In this document: piece after piece, positions 1 to 8,075 of the stretch
Layout: each line of letters opens with the position of its first letter
Position numbering within the stretch: the first letter of the stretch is position 1
Source: Ophiosphaerella korrae
Taxonomy: Eukaryota > Ascomycota > Dothideomycetes > Pleosporales > Phaeosphaeriaceae
Length of the DNA stretch: 25,428 nucleotides
Reading direction: 5' to 3'
NCBI GenBank assembly: GCA_028456385.1
Contig: JALNQF010000510.1
Coordinates: forward strand, 1 to 25,428
The notes under the pieces: model-generated
The model's database searches: none
Told to the model about the DNA's origin: nothing
What the model saw: the letters and a program-made list of their open reading frames with translations, nothing else
Made by a program: the position numbers and the translations under genes

Positions 1-1275
1 TATTTTTTAGCCCTATCTTATATAGATAAGTTAATAAGCTCTCTTATCTTTCTCTAATTAGCCTTAGTAAGAGATAAGGAAGAACTTTCTAAGTCTTGTT
101 CGTCTAGAGTTAATAGGTAGAATCTTTTAAGTATAACTTTATAGTCTTTTAGCTAGATCCTAGTTGCCTTAAAAGCCTATAGAATAGTCTCTTTCTTAAA
201 GGAGGAGATCTAGGTAGGCTAGAACAAAAGAAAGAAGTTGCCTTTATTAATTAGTATAAGTCCTTAGCTATTATAGAGGTAGGTAGTAAGTTTAGATAAA
301 TACGCTAATAAAAGAGGCTTAAACATTACTACATTAAGTAGCTAGAAGGTATAGGTTAAATAAGGAGGAAAGATAGATAAGAGAATCCTATTCTAATAGC
401 AATACTCAATAAAATCTATAGTAAGGTAAGATCTATAGCTATCTAGGATTAAGAGTTAATATAATCTCTATATACTCTTTTTAGTATAGCGATTAAACAC
501 CTATTTAAGCTATGTAAGGCTTATCTCGTTGTTAGTCTATCTAGAGAGAGATAAAGTAACTAAGACTTAATATTTGCTAGCCTTAATATCTTTAACCTAG
601 GTTGATTGAATATTGCCCTAGGCTACCTAGTAAATAAGGCTTAGTAGAAGAGCCTCTCTATCTACCCTAATACAGGCTAGGATAGTTATCTATTTACGTG
701 AGCTATCCTAGAGAGAAGCTCTTACTTCCTTTCTCTCCTATATTTACTTGCTAAAGATCCTCCTACTTCTACCTATAATACTAATTAAGAAGCCCTTCTT
801 ATCTATATTATACGTGTGCTGAGGCTCTATCCTGTACTAATCTATCTTCTAGTAGAGGAGATTAAAGTAGAGGCAGTATTTGATCTCTAAATTAGCCTAG
901 TAGCGTGTACAGTCTATGCCGACTGTCTATTGAGAGATGAGATGGTCCTTGTTTCTGCAGATAAAGCGCGTAACCTAGGCCTCTCCTACAGCCTCCTTGG
1001 CTACGCACAAAGCAAAGTTTTGTATTATCTTTCTTGTAGGTAGTAAGCCTCTCTTAGAGAGCAACTTAATATAATCTACAAGCTCCAGCTCCTGTTGTAC
1101 GCTCAGTTTGCGCTGGTTAGTAGCCTTAGCCTCATGTGAGGCTTGACAACCTCGGTGTCTTCGGGACAATGTAGTTCTGCTTACACTATAGGTAGTAGCA
1201 ATCTCCTAGTATGAAAAAGATTCTCCTGGTTCCAGCGATTCAATTGCTGCAAGCGCTTCCTCGATTGCTCCTATA
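1..1275 (-). pseudogene. RIP-mutated pogo/Fot1-family (DDE_1) transposase, 3' end off the window
   Basis: One minus-strand frame can be followed from about 1275 to base 1. It reads as a Tc1/mariner-superfamily transposase of the fungal pogo/Fot1 type. In order it shows an N-terminal helix-turn-helix (ALAAIESLEPGESFSY), the only long open stretch (975-1169, RKLSVQQELELVDYI, CENP-B-like HTH), then VTRFI..NKDHLISQ, a YNIDKKGF-type start of the DDE domain, LLILDSYRSYLT (normally an Asp-Gly-His-Gly-Ser-His block) and TIDFIEYC. The frame is broken by many TAG/TAA codons where the family has Trp or Gln, for example just before VTRFI and after LISQ. The first ~870 bases have almost no CpA or TpG and very many TpA, as RIP produces. 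The element is dead, and its terminal repeat beyond base 1 is not visible. Confidence 0.85.
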
Positions 1276-1734
1276 TTGGCAGAGATATTATGTGTTGAAG
1301 TTGGTGTTAAGTCTAGCTGTTTGGTGTTCGGCGGGCGTCACGCGACGGCGGGCGTCACGCGATCGTGCACGGTAGGTGCTCTTGGCATGCCTGCAGCAGG
1401 TAGACTGCTAAGAATAACTGTGGCTTGTGCCGGCTGCCAAGTGTCTGCCCTCGCGCAACTACTGTGCTCTTAGGCACTTCTACTATCGTCGCTAATGGTG
1501 ATATAGGGCGGCTTAGCGCCACCTATCGTCTTCGTATGCAACAACAAACGCTGCCTCTAGGTCCAACACTGTGGCAGCTTGCAGCCTGCTATAGACCTGC
1601 CTACTTCGGTACTGTAACTAGCTCTTTACCTTCCCTTCTGTGAGCTGAGCTGCAAAGGGAGCAGGAAAGTTGGTTGATGCGCTCCACCAAGCTGCTGCAC
1701 TAAGCCTTGTCTCGTTCCCACCACGCACAAGTCG
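1276..1734. other. Intergenic stretch without a recognised gene
   Basis: GC content rises and the RIP signature stops. Two plus-strand frames are open for 65-72 codons but match nothing I know and overlap each other. The stretch probably holds the upstream end of the left transposon and the former upstream region of the HET fragment that begins at 1735. Confidence 0.4.
1329..1362. repeat. 17-bp perfect tandem duplication, GC-rich
   Basis: The unit CGGCGGGCGTCACGCGA occurs twice head to tail (1329-1345 and 1346-1362). It lies about 55 bp upstream of the start of the pogo-type transposase frame, so it could be a subterminal repeat of that element. That role is a guess from position only. Confidence 0.6.
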
Positions 1735-1824
1735 ATGCGTCTTCTAAAGTACGAAGAAGACGGCCGCTTTACCATCTCCAGCTTCGACGATGGCGCGATA
1801 CCTCCTTATGCGATACTTTCATAG
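1735..1824 (+). pseudogene. HET-domain gene fragment (first 29 codons)
   Basis: The ATG at 1735 opens with MRLLKYEEDGRF and continues to PPYAILS before a TAG at 1822. This is the usual N-terminus of fungal HET (heterokaryon incompatibility) proteins, in which PYAILSHTWG is the first conserved block. The intact HET gene at 19078 in this window starts MRLLRLDDAGEF and has PYAVLSHTWG. The match stops exactly where His-Thr-Trp-Gly should follow. From 1825 the sequence is the C-terminus of a pogo transposase in the same frame. The fragment is therefore a gene cut by a transposon junction, with no catalytic or effector part left. Confidence 0.7.
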
Positions 1825-2199
1825 CTTGAGGAGCAGGCTCGCCTCCTACGTTACCTACTCAATCGCCAGGATAGCCCTCCAAACAGAGCTCTATCACAGC
1901 TTGCCAAAGGTTGTCAGCTAGCTATGCAATCAGCTACAATTTTAGCAGAGGAGAATACTACTCTACGTGCAGCCAACACACGTAAGCGACAAAGGCAGAC
2001 TATGGTTAGACAATATATTGCTACAGGAGGAGTACTAGAGGTTGAACGAGCACGTGAGCTAGCCGCGATAGCGGAGGCAGAGGCTCAACAACGTGAACAG
2101 GGTGGTCAGGAAAGGAGTACAAATCCACGGCCACGAGCTCCACCTACCTGTAGCAAGTGCCATATTCAGGGCCACAGCAGGACATCGTGTAGACAGTAA
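1825..2199 (+). pseudogene. C-terminal fragment of a second pogo-family transposase with CCHC zinc knuckle
   Basis: The frame 1825-2199 has no stop before 2197. It begins LEEQARLLRYLLNRQ and goes on through ALSQLAKGCQLAMQSA, a basic segment, and YIATGGVLEVERARELAA. It ends in a Cys-x2-Cys-x4-His-x4-Cys knuckle (CSKCHIQGHSRTSC) near residue 120. This layout (helical LAKGCQ block, ATGGVL block, final zinc knuckle) is the C-terminus of a common class of fungal pogo transposases. All catalytic parts are absent. It is not RIP-mutated, unlike the copy at 1-1275, and it points the opposite way, so it comes from a different insertion. Confidence 0.75.
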
Positions 2200-2289
2200 T
2201 GAAGTACCTTGTGCCCAAATCCTAGCTCAAAATACCTTGTGGTTGTCGAGCAGCTGTCGTAGAGATGGCCGCTGTTTGGGTGGGGTGAC

Positions 2290-2340
2290 CGGCTAGGCGG
2301 GTTGACGGGCTAGGTGGGTTGACGGGCTTGGTGGGTTGAC
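2290..2340. repeat. Three tandem 17-bp units, likely subterminal repeat of the pogo element
   Basis: Units at 2290-2306, 2307-2323 and 2324-2340 follow the pattern GGGCTAGGTGGGTTGAC with one or two substitutions each. They lie about 90 bp downstream of the transposase stop, where pogo-type elements carry subterminal repeats. They also overlap the last codons of the minus-strand gene at 2310-2735, so they probably mark the right end of the insertion. Confidence 0.65.
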
Positions 2341-2735
2341 ACGTTACCAGGATAGCTGAATAAATCCGACGTATCGAATTCTGGGAATTCCTCAAAGTCG
2401 CATCCCAATATAATCCTGCTTAGGTCGACTGCTTCACGTTTCGCCCGCTCCTCTGGAATTTCCGTCTCCTGTATGTTATGATCCCAAGTGAACTCTTCAA
2501 TGATATGGCTGCCGTCACCGACATCACCCCCCTTGATATGAAAGACGTAGAAATCCCTCTTCAATCCAGCCCTGGTGATTGTGATAGATGTGTTACCGCT
2601 GTCGCTCTGGTTCGAGGCCCTAAAACGCCACTTGTCATCCTGACTTTGACCTTCAAAGCCAGCTTTCATTTTGGTAAAATCGTCGTTGCTGATGCGTACG
2701 CCCCAAGGTACTGTTCGAGGTTCCTTCATGGCCAT
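2310..2735 (-). CDS. Small conserved hypothetical fungal protein, C-terminus altered by transposon end
   Basis: This is an open frame of 141 codons starting at ATG 2735 (MAMKEPRTVPWGVRIS). Function is unknown. The protein is hydrophilic with no signal peptide or membrane segment. Recognisable features are a PWGVRIS start, DKWRFRAS, alternating hydrophobic residues suggesting beta strands (TSITITRAGL, DFYVFHI), an acidic EEFTWD segment, and an AKREAVDLSRIILGCDFEEFPEFD block near residues 98-121. From memory this order occurs in small uncharacterised ascomycete proteins that tend to lie near HET or NLR genes; that impression needs a database check. The last ~13 residues are read from the 17-bp tandem repeats at 2290-2340, so the original C-terminus was probably replaced. 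The Met at codon 3 is an equally good start. Confidence 0.6.
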   Translation of the reverse strand: MAMKEPRTVPWGVRISNDDFTKMKAGFEGQSQDDKWRFRASNQSDSGNTSITITRAGLKRDFYVFHIKGGDVGDGSHIIEEFTWDHNIQETEIPEERAKREAVDLSRIILGCDFEEFPEFDTSDLFSYPGNVSTHQARQPT

Positions 2736-3362
2736 TTTGTGAGTGAGAGCTGTAGGTGTAAGGTGTTTGTCTTGCAGATGAGACTAGTTGTGTAAGGTCT
2801 GCTTGTTCCGCAACGTAAGGAACCTGTGCCGCAGAGCGACCTAGATATATTGGGGTTGGTGCCGATTGTTCCATGACGTAATGTGGCAGGGTACACACAA
2901 TTGTCCACACTGACGTGAGAGTTCAAGGATTCGTAAGCGGGTCTTAGATCAGTCACGCAAGCCAAGCCTTCCAAGTTTGCATTAGCGCCCAAATCTGACT
3001 CCTTCGGACAGCGTCGGGTTTTCCCTCACCAATCATTGCACCACCCGGTGTCGATGATTCCGCTTCCGGAAAATGTTGTTGGAATCATCTCGCATTCTGA
3101 TCCCTTTTACCATTGTGTGCGTGCATGCATGATTCGCGCGTCAACCATCACTCAGTATGCAGACATTCGGACCTAGACAATGACTCGCATGTCTACGAAA
3201 CCCGAGCAGGTTTCAGGTCTACATTTCTGAGTAAGTATCAGGCACACCAGTATGAAAAAACTCAGATTCTATTTTCTCGACCTCCTGATGCAGAGGCGAG
3301 ATCGTGAACGTCCGACATTATGGACGAAGTAAAGTATAAAGAGCATGCATTTGATCGTTCAT
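2736..3362. other. Intergenic stretch between the minus-strand small gene and the ADP-ribosyltransferase gene
   Basis: This is the shared upstream region of two divergently transcribed genes, of normal composition and without RIP bias. Several short frames are open on both strands but overlap one another and look like chance. I see no convincing TATA box or operator. Confidence 0.4.
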
Positions 3363-3422
3363 ATCATCACTACAATCATCACTACAATCATCACTGCAAT
3401 CATCACTACAATCATCACTACG
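3363..3422. repeat. 12-bp minisatellite, five copies, in the leader of the ADP-ribosyltransferase gene
   Basis: The unit ATCATCACTACA is repeated five times (3363, 3375, 3387, 3399, 3411) with one substitution in copy 3 and one in copy 5. It lies about 105 bp before the chosen start codon at 3528, so it is in the promoter or 5' untranslated region. Read through, it gives a His/Asn/Tyr-rich stretch that is not part of the mature protein. Confidence 0.85.
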
Positions 3423-3527
3423 ACCATCCACTCTTTGCTTCACTCACGCAACAACTCAAAGGAACCAAACACCCTTCACTACATTCGAACATCGAGCACC
3501 AGTTCAAACAACTCACAAACCATCAAA

Positions 3528-4019
3528 ATGCACTGCTCTCTCATCTTCGGCGTTACTTTGCTTGCATCGCTCTTCAGCAACGTTCTCGCCTTCGGTACTC
3601 TCTACCGAGGCGATAACCGCGATCCGGCCACTATTAAGGCAGCAGGAGGTTTTAGTGCTTTTCGGACATCTGGGCCGTGTGGATCAGATTTGTTGAAACA
3701 ACACTCGAGTAACAAGCTCGGATCCAATGATCCATTCGTGTCTACCTCGCAAAGTATGGAAAGAGCTGAGGACTTCGAGCGTGCCTACGTCTACTATATC
3801 GACTCCAGCAAGATCACTAACCAGAAATGGGATGTCAACACATACGTCCCTGATGGCATCACTTCCGAGGTGGAGGTAGCAGTGTGTTACTCAATCCCTT
3901 GGTCGGCTGTTATCTCTGTCCAGAAGCAGAAGGGCAGCTCCTACGTACCTATGGACATGCCAAAGAAGCGAGCTACATTCGCCCACGATGCTCGCGCTCG
4001 CGCTGAGGTGCAGGTCTAG
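3528..4019 (+). CDS. Secreted ADP-ribosyltransferase-like protein (enterotoxin A-chain fold)
   Basis: This is an intact gene of 163 codons. The frame is open from 3345, but the ATG at 3528 is preferred: it has AAA at -3 to -1 and opens a clear signal peptide (residues 1-21, hydrophobic core ending in Ala). The mature protein carries the three blocks of R-S-E mono-ADP-ribosyltransferases: Leu-Tyr-Arg-Gly-Asp with Arg27, an STS motif at residues 72-74, and Glu-x-Glu at 114-116 followed by an IPWSAV strand. These are expected to bind NAD+ and transfer ADP-ribose to a target protein. Only the catalytic chain is present, with no B-subunit-like partner nearby. Cysteines at 51 and 120 could form a disulphide. 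Such secreted genes are expanded in insect- and plant-associated fungi. The target is unknown. Confidence 0.8.
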   Translation: MHCSLIFGVTLLASLFSNVLAFGTLYRGDNRDPATIKAAGGFSAFRTSGPCGSDLLKQHSSNKLGSNDPFVSTSQSMERAEDFERAYVYYIDSSKITNQKWDVNTYVPDGITSEVEVAVCYSIPWSAVISVQKQKGSSYVPMDMPKKRATFAHDARARAEVQV

Positions 4020-5128
4020 AGAAAGAGGATAGCAATTAGCATCTCTTAGGTGGACAGTAACTGGAAGCAGGTTACGGGGCATTGTTTGACTTTTAGAAGG
4101 ACAGGCTTGGTTTTTGTATTTTAGATGGTGGCGTTAGGATAGATACTCTTTTGGAATGGCACTCTCTTGGTTACAAAGAATGGATTCCTTGTGCTCGAAG
4201 TTAAAAGTTACCCTGTGCTACTAATCCGGAGCGTTCACACGTAGAGCAACAAGATAAATACTACCCTGGAAGGTCTGCTCTGAGACGAGGTGGACCTCGC
4301 GAAGACGCCTTTTTAAAAAAGAAAGAATTGCTGAGGAGCATAGTTAAGGCAGCGGATGATCGCCTGAAGTCTAAATAGTAAGCACAGAAAAGACGCAGTT
4401 AGTCGCTTCAGCAACAACTTATAACATAGATAGAAAAGCAGGTAGCCTGTCCTTTTGATACTCTTAAATTAACGTCCATCCCTTAGTGCAGGAAAAACCC
4501 CTGCACCGGAAAATGTGCGGGGTACTTCGACTTCAAATACGTATAACTTCATGCACACGTTGATATTTCTAGAACGTCTTCGTAGACTAATACTAGGGCA
4601 TCTTATAAACACCTCTAACTATCGCTCTGCGATAAATTACAGTGTTAACGGCCCCACACGTGCTACGTAATCATCGCGCTGTAACTTACTTTTGTCATCA
4701 GTCAGCCCCAGCTTGTGGCTCTCAGGCCTGTAGCTATGCAATATTCGGATCCGACTCCGGAGCACTCGGCAATTTATTAGCCAACCTGGTCAGCCACAAT
4801 AATAGCTGAAACTACTATTCAGCTGCTCCTCGTAACGCAGTCTCTACCTCCCAGCACATACAAACTGTTCGCTGCAAGGGTTTGATAGGTGTGGGTCGGC
4901 CCTTATTCCTGTTAGTGCAGTCGAGGCGTTCGCCTGCCTAATGTCAAGAGCTGGGGCTGGCGGTTTTTCACAGGTACCTGTATTCTTCCTTGTCACCAAC
5001 TTGGACGATTCTCCAAGTTTCTATGTGTGGCAAATATCTAACATATATATTCATATGCATTCCCGTCCCCTTTGTGAAATAGATTTATAATAGAAATATA
5101 AAGTATTGAAGAACAAGTTCAATCCTTG
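4020..5128. other. Intergenic stretch, no gene recognised
   Basis: About 1.1 kb without a long open frame or RIP bias. It must include the 3' end of the ADP-ribosyltransferase transcript. At 4488-4524 there are short inverted sequences: GTGCAGG/CCTGCAC around five bases, then an imperfect CCCCTGCAC/GTGCGGGG pair. I cannot assign them. Confidence 0.4.
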
Positions 5129-6640
5129 TTAGTCGTTGCTAATTACATCCACAGATCTATTGAAGTTAAAATTCCATAGCCATACTCTTCCAGATAGAAC
5201 GCCAATCCCAACGCTCTCCCCGCCCAAAGATGAGTAGACCGCCCGATACTTTGATAGCACCTAGAGCATATTTTGGCCGCCATGCGTGATCCATATCCTG
5301 TCTGATCTAATGCCTGCGCCCAAATACTGGGGACGCTGAGGTTCCGCGATATTCGTTATACTAGGATCTTCTGTGCTAATAGCAATGGAACCAATTTCGG
5401 TATGAAGACAGGACCCGGTGGAATCGAATGATAAGTATCTAAGTGTCCTGCCAATACTGAGAGTCTGCAGGCACGCCCCGCTGCTGGCGTCCCAGATCTT
5501 GACCGTGCAGTCCCACGACACCGATGCCAGCCGGGTCGAGCCGTGCGAGAAGGCCACAGAGGAGACATAACTGCTATGGCCCTTGAGCGTCTGCAGGCAC
5601 GCCCTGCTGCTGGCGTCCTAGATCTTGAAGGTGCCGTCGCTCGCCGTCGATGCCAGCCGGGTCGAGTCGTGCGAGAAGGCTATAGAGGTGACATTACTGC
5701 TATGGCCCTCAAGCGTCTGCAGGCAAGCACTCTAGCTTTCCCCCATAGCCAGTTTGAGACTAATCTATCCTAGTTCTTCGTGCTAGAATAGTCTTCTAAT
5801 TGAGCTTCTTGTTGGACTGAATAACAACGCAGATGCATATGCTTAAAGAGGGCTAGTCTCAATTACCCCTTTGTAATACATAATAAATCGACGCGCATCT
5901 TTAACAAGTTTAGTAGTTGTAGTTCTATCTCTTCTTTTCTAGCTTATATTAGTATGTTAAAAATCTAACTGTCTTTTTTGTATAAGACATACCTCGACTA
6001 GCAACTATAGTTTTACTATAGAGACTACACCCTTTAATATACTCTTATATAAACTAAGCTCTTCTAGCTAGTAGAGGTACTTCTACCTTAGGAATATATT
6101 AACAACGCCTCCGTTTAGTAGACTATCGACGTAGATCCCTAAAGACTCGAGGCTCGAGTCGTATAGATAGTTAACCTAGTAGATATAAGAGTAGCGCGAT
6201 ACTACTAAAGGATCTAGGTCTAGCTGTTAAATATCTTTAATAAGATATCCTAACGCCTTTAAGCTATATATATCTCGCTATAAGGTCCTAGATAGGATTT
6301 CGAGTGATCTAATAAAGATAGTGTATGTCATGCTGCAGGCCGCAGTAGGCCGCAGTAGGCCGTAGCTGCGCAAAGCGCAAGACAGGGCTCCGAGGGCCTT
6401 GGGTAATATATACTGTTCTACTCCTATATTCAACGTTGTTGAATACTCGGTTACCTTTTTGGGTTTGTTTGGCGCAGTGGAGTAGAGCTGCTACATAACA
6501 GTGTAATAGGCTTTCTTGCTCCTAGATAGGAATACTTCTTTAGCTACCCTAGTAAGAAGAAAGTCCTTAGCTAACTAATATATAAAGTAGATAATCTCTT
6601 TTTGTAAAGTAAGGAATAAGCTACTAAGGCTAATAATCTC
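5129..6640 (-). pseudogene. NACHT-WD40 (STAND/NLR) pseudogene A, linker and WD40 part, RIP-mutated
   Basis: Read on the minus strand, the frame runs from about 6640 to a stop at 5129. It follows the post-NACHT part of a fungal NACHT-WD40 protein: EIISLSSLFLTL and IYFIY.LAKDFLLTRVAKEVF (end of the NACHT helical part), then after an inserted LTR IFIRSLEILSRTL, RYSYIY.VNYLYDSS, GGVVNIFL, KLVKDARRFIMYY and AYASALLFSPTRSS. Two nearly identical WD40 repeats follow (about 126 bp apart; STRLAS, KIWDASS, CLQTL) and the usual C-terminal cap (HTEIGSIAIS, SVGIGVLSGRVWLWNF). Many Trp/Gln codons are now TAG/TAA. The P-loop region is missing and only two repeats remain, so it is also deleted. The upper part is AT-rich from RIP; the WD40 part is still GC-rich. 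Confidence 0.8.
6326..6500. mobile_element. Solo LTR, 175 bp, with perfect 5-bp target duplication GTGTA
   Basis: The element begins TGTCATGC and ends CATAACA (TG...CA, near-inverted ends). It is flanked on both sides by GTGTA (6321-6325 and 6501-6505). With the element and one GTGTA removed, the NLR pseudogene A frame reads on without a gap (Ala-Tyr-Tyr-Thr joined to Ile-Phe-Ile). It contains three copies of a 10-bp GC-rich unit (about 6339-6364). It lacks the RIP bias of its surroundings. Confidence 0.85.
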
Positions 6641-6649
6641 TTATACTTA

Positions 6650-6852
6650 AAGAGGAAGAGGAGTTAGTTAGAGAAGTAGTTTATCTAATCTAACTTAATT
6701 CTATTAGTAGCTATCCTACGTAGTAGTAGTTGTTACTAGGCTACTATCTCTATACTAGCATAAATAGCGAAGTCTATAGGGCCTAGTAGGAAAATCTACG
6801 AGTAGGATAGCTACTACTTATCTCTGGTTTAAACGAGCGCTGGCACCGCAGC
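6650..6852. repeat. RIP-mutated direct repeat, copy 1 (partner at 7729-7930)
   Basis: About 203 bp here match 7729-7930 in the same orientation. Most differences are C/T or G/A, as expected from RIP acting on a duplicated sequence. The shared core includes ATTAGTAGCTATCCTACGTAG, CTATAGGGCCTAGTAGGAAA and the end GCGCTGGCA. The minus strand has a partly open frame in both copies (LGPIDF, QLLLRRIATNRI) that I do not recognise. This suggests an unknown transposon rather than a host gene. Confidence 0.75.
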
Positions 6853-7035
6853 TAGCATCGCAGCTCTTATCGCAGTTTGTATCGCAGTATAACGAGCGCT
6901 GCTATCGCAGCCCTTATCGCAGTACAACGAGCGCTGGCATTGTAGCTAGCACTACAGCTAGCATCGCAGCTTTTATCGTAGTTCGCATCGCAGTACAACG
7001 AGCGCTGGTATCGCAGCTGGCACCGCAGGCAAAGC
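6845..7035. repeat. Degenerate 12-bp tandem array (xxxATCGCAGxx) within ~60-bp higher-order units
   Basis: The block is built from a unit of the form (C/T)(T/A)xxxATCGCAG, punctuated by ACGAGCGCTGG at about 6833, 6886, 6928 and 7000. The spacing suggests a 50-75 bp higher-order unit. In one plus frame it encodes alternating Tyr-Arg-Ser / His-Arg-Ser and runs into the Pro-rich fragment at 7000-7467. A short piece recurs at 7914-7950 after copy 2 of the direct repeat. Confidence 0.65.
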
Positions 7036-7500
7036 CAGCTGCCTACGCTGCCACCGCTGCATAGCGGTGCCTCGTTTGCCCCGTTGTACGCCAGCCACAA
7101 TAGCAACCTTCAGACGCCTCACACGCCTGTAACCTCGGCACCCAATAGTTCGTCCACTATGCCGCACCCGCCTCTCAGGCCCATCCAACCCTCGCCGTCT
7201 GCCTACTTGCCCATAACCTCTGCCTATTCGCAAGCTCCCCTCCTCCCCACATCCGCACCGCACTCGACCTCCCACCAGTTAGCGCCTTTGCAGGGCTTGG
7301 GCCTGTCGCACCCGTCGCTATACCCCCACCCTCCCGTCCTTGCCAACCAGGAGCCTGAGCCTTTGCACGTCGTTAGACAGCAGGGACGGCGCGGTGTCTT
7401 GCCCACCCACCCTAGACGTCCTGCGCCCGCTGCCAGAAAGCCTCCTACAAATGCCACTAAAATTTAGAGGGCAAATACGAGTGCCCTTACTGCAACAAAA
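7000..7500 (+). pseudogene. Fragment resembling the Pro-rich region and first finger of a host C2H2 zinc-finger gene
   Basis: A plus-strand frame open through 7467 reads QYNERWYRSWHRRQSQ, then a long Pro/Ser/His-rich stretch (LPPLHSGASFAPLY, HPPLRPIQPSPSAY, LSHPSLYPHPPVLANQEPEP), then HVVRQQGRRGVLP and AARKPPTNATK. A shift of frame around 7463 then gives EGKYECPYCNKT, a half C2H2 finger (Cys-x2-Cys). From memory this order (Pro-rich segment, QQGRRGVLP, Pro/Ala linker, KYECP.CNKT) precedes the fingers in a conserved ascomycete C2H2 protein. The fingers themselves are lost in the RIP-mutated sequence from 7490. No start codon fits. The match is from pattern memory, so the family is tentative and no function can be claimed for this copy. 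Confidence 0.45.
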
Positions 7501-7728
7501 CCCCTAGTAGCCTTAAGCTATAAATTTCTTAGTAAAGAAGATAAAGTTATCTATATAATCTAGCTATTACTAGATTTAAGATACTACTAGGGTAGTAAAT
7601 AGGTTTGTAGTACTTAGCGAGGTGTTGTAGTTAGGTTAAGGTCGCATTAACCTAGTAGTAGAGTTAGGTTAAGGTTATATTAACTTAGTAGTAGGAGTAG
7701 TTGGTCCTAGTGTTCGCCGTACTTAAGG
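7490..7728. other. RIP-mutated AT-rich stretch with a 33-bp tandem duplication
   Basis: Low CpA/TpG and high TpA continue from here to about 7960. At 7629-7694 a unit containing AGTTAGGTTAAGGT is repeated twice at 33-bp spacing, differing by C/T transitions. No gene is visible. Confidence 0.55.
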
Positions 7729-7930
7729 AGGAAGAAGAGTTGGTTAGAGATATAGTTGATCCGATTCAATTCTATTCTATTAGTAGCTATCCTACGTAGT
7801 AGTAATTGTTACTAGGCTACTATCTCTACACCGGCAAAAATAGTGAAGTCTATAGGGCCTAGTAGGAAACTCTACGAATAGGATAGCTACTACTTATCTC
7901 TAGTTCAAATAAGCGCTGGCATCGTAGCCT
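7729..7930. repeat. RIP-mutated direct repeat, copy 2 (partner at 6650-6852)
   Basis: Same orientation as copy 1 and slightly less mutated. The two copies bracket the 12-bp array and the C2H2-like fragment, so the 1.1 kb between them may have moved or been duplicated as a unit. Confidence 0.75.
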
Positions 7931-8075
7931 TTATCGCAGTTCGTATAGAAGGTAGGACAGAGTGAGATAGTAAATTACAAGTCGAACTTGTAGTGGGCTG
8001 TTCCCTTCACTAGGTCTGTCGCAACCAGTGCTGGCCGCCCGTGTGCGCAGTAAAGCAGCGGACCTGTCAACTCTA

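Noticed and set aside
5040..5130. AGTTCAATCC resembling a tRNA B box
   Set aside because: No A box at the right distance and no cloverleaf could be drawn.
5543..5773. Plus-strand open frame of 76 codons
   Set aside because: It is antisense to the two WD40 units of NLR pseudogene A and shows their internal repetition.
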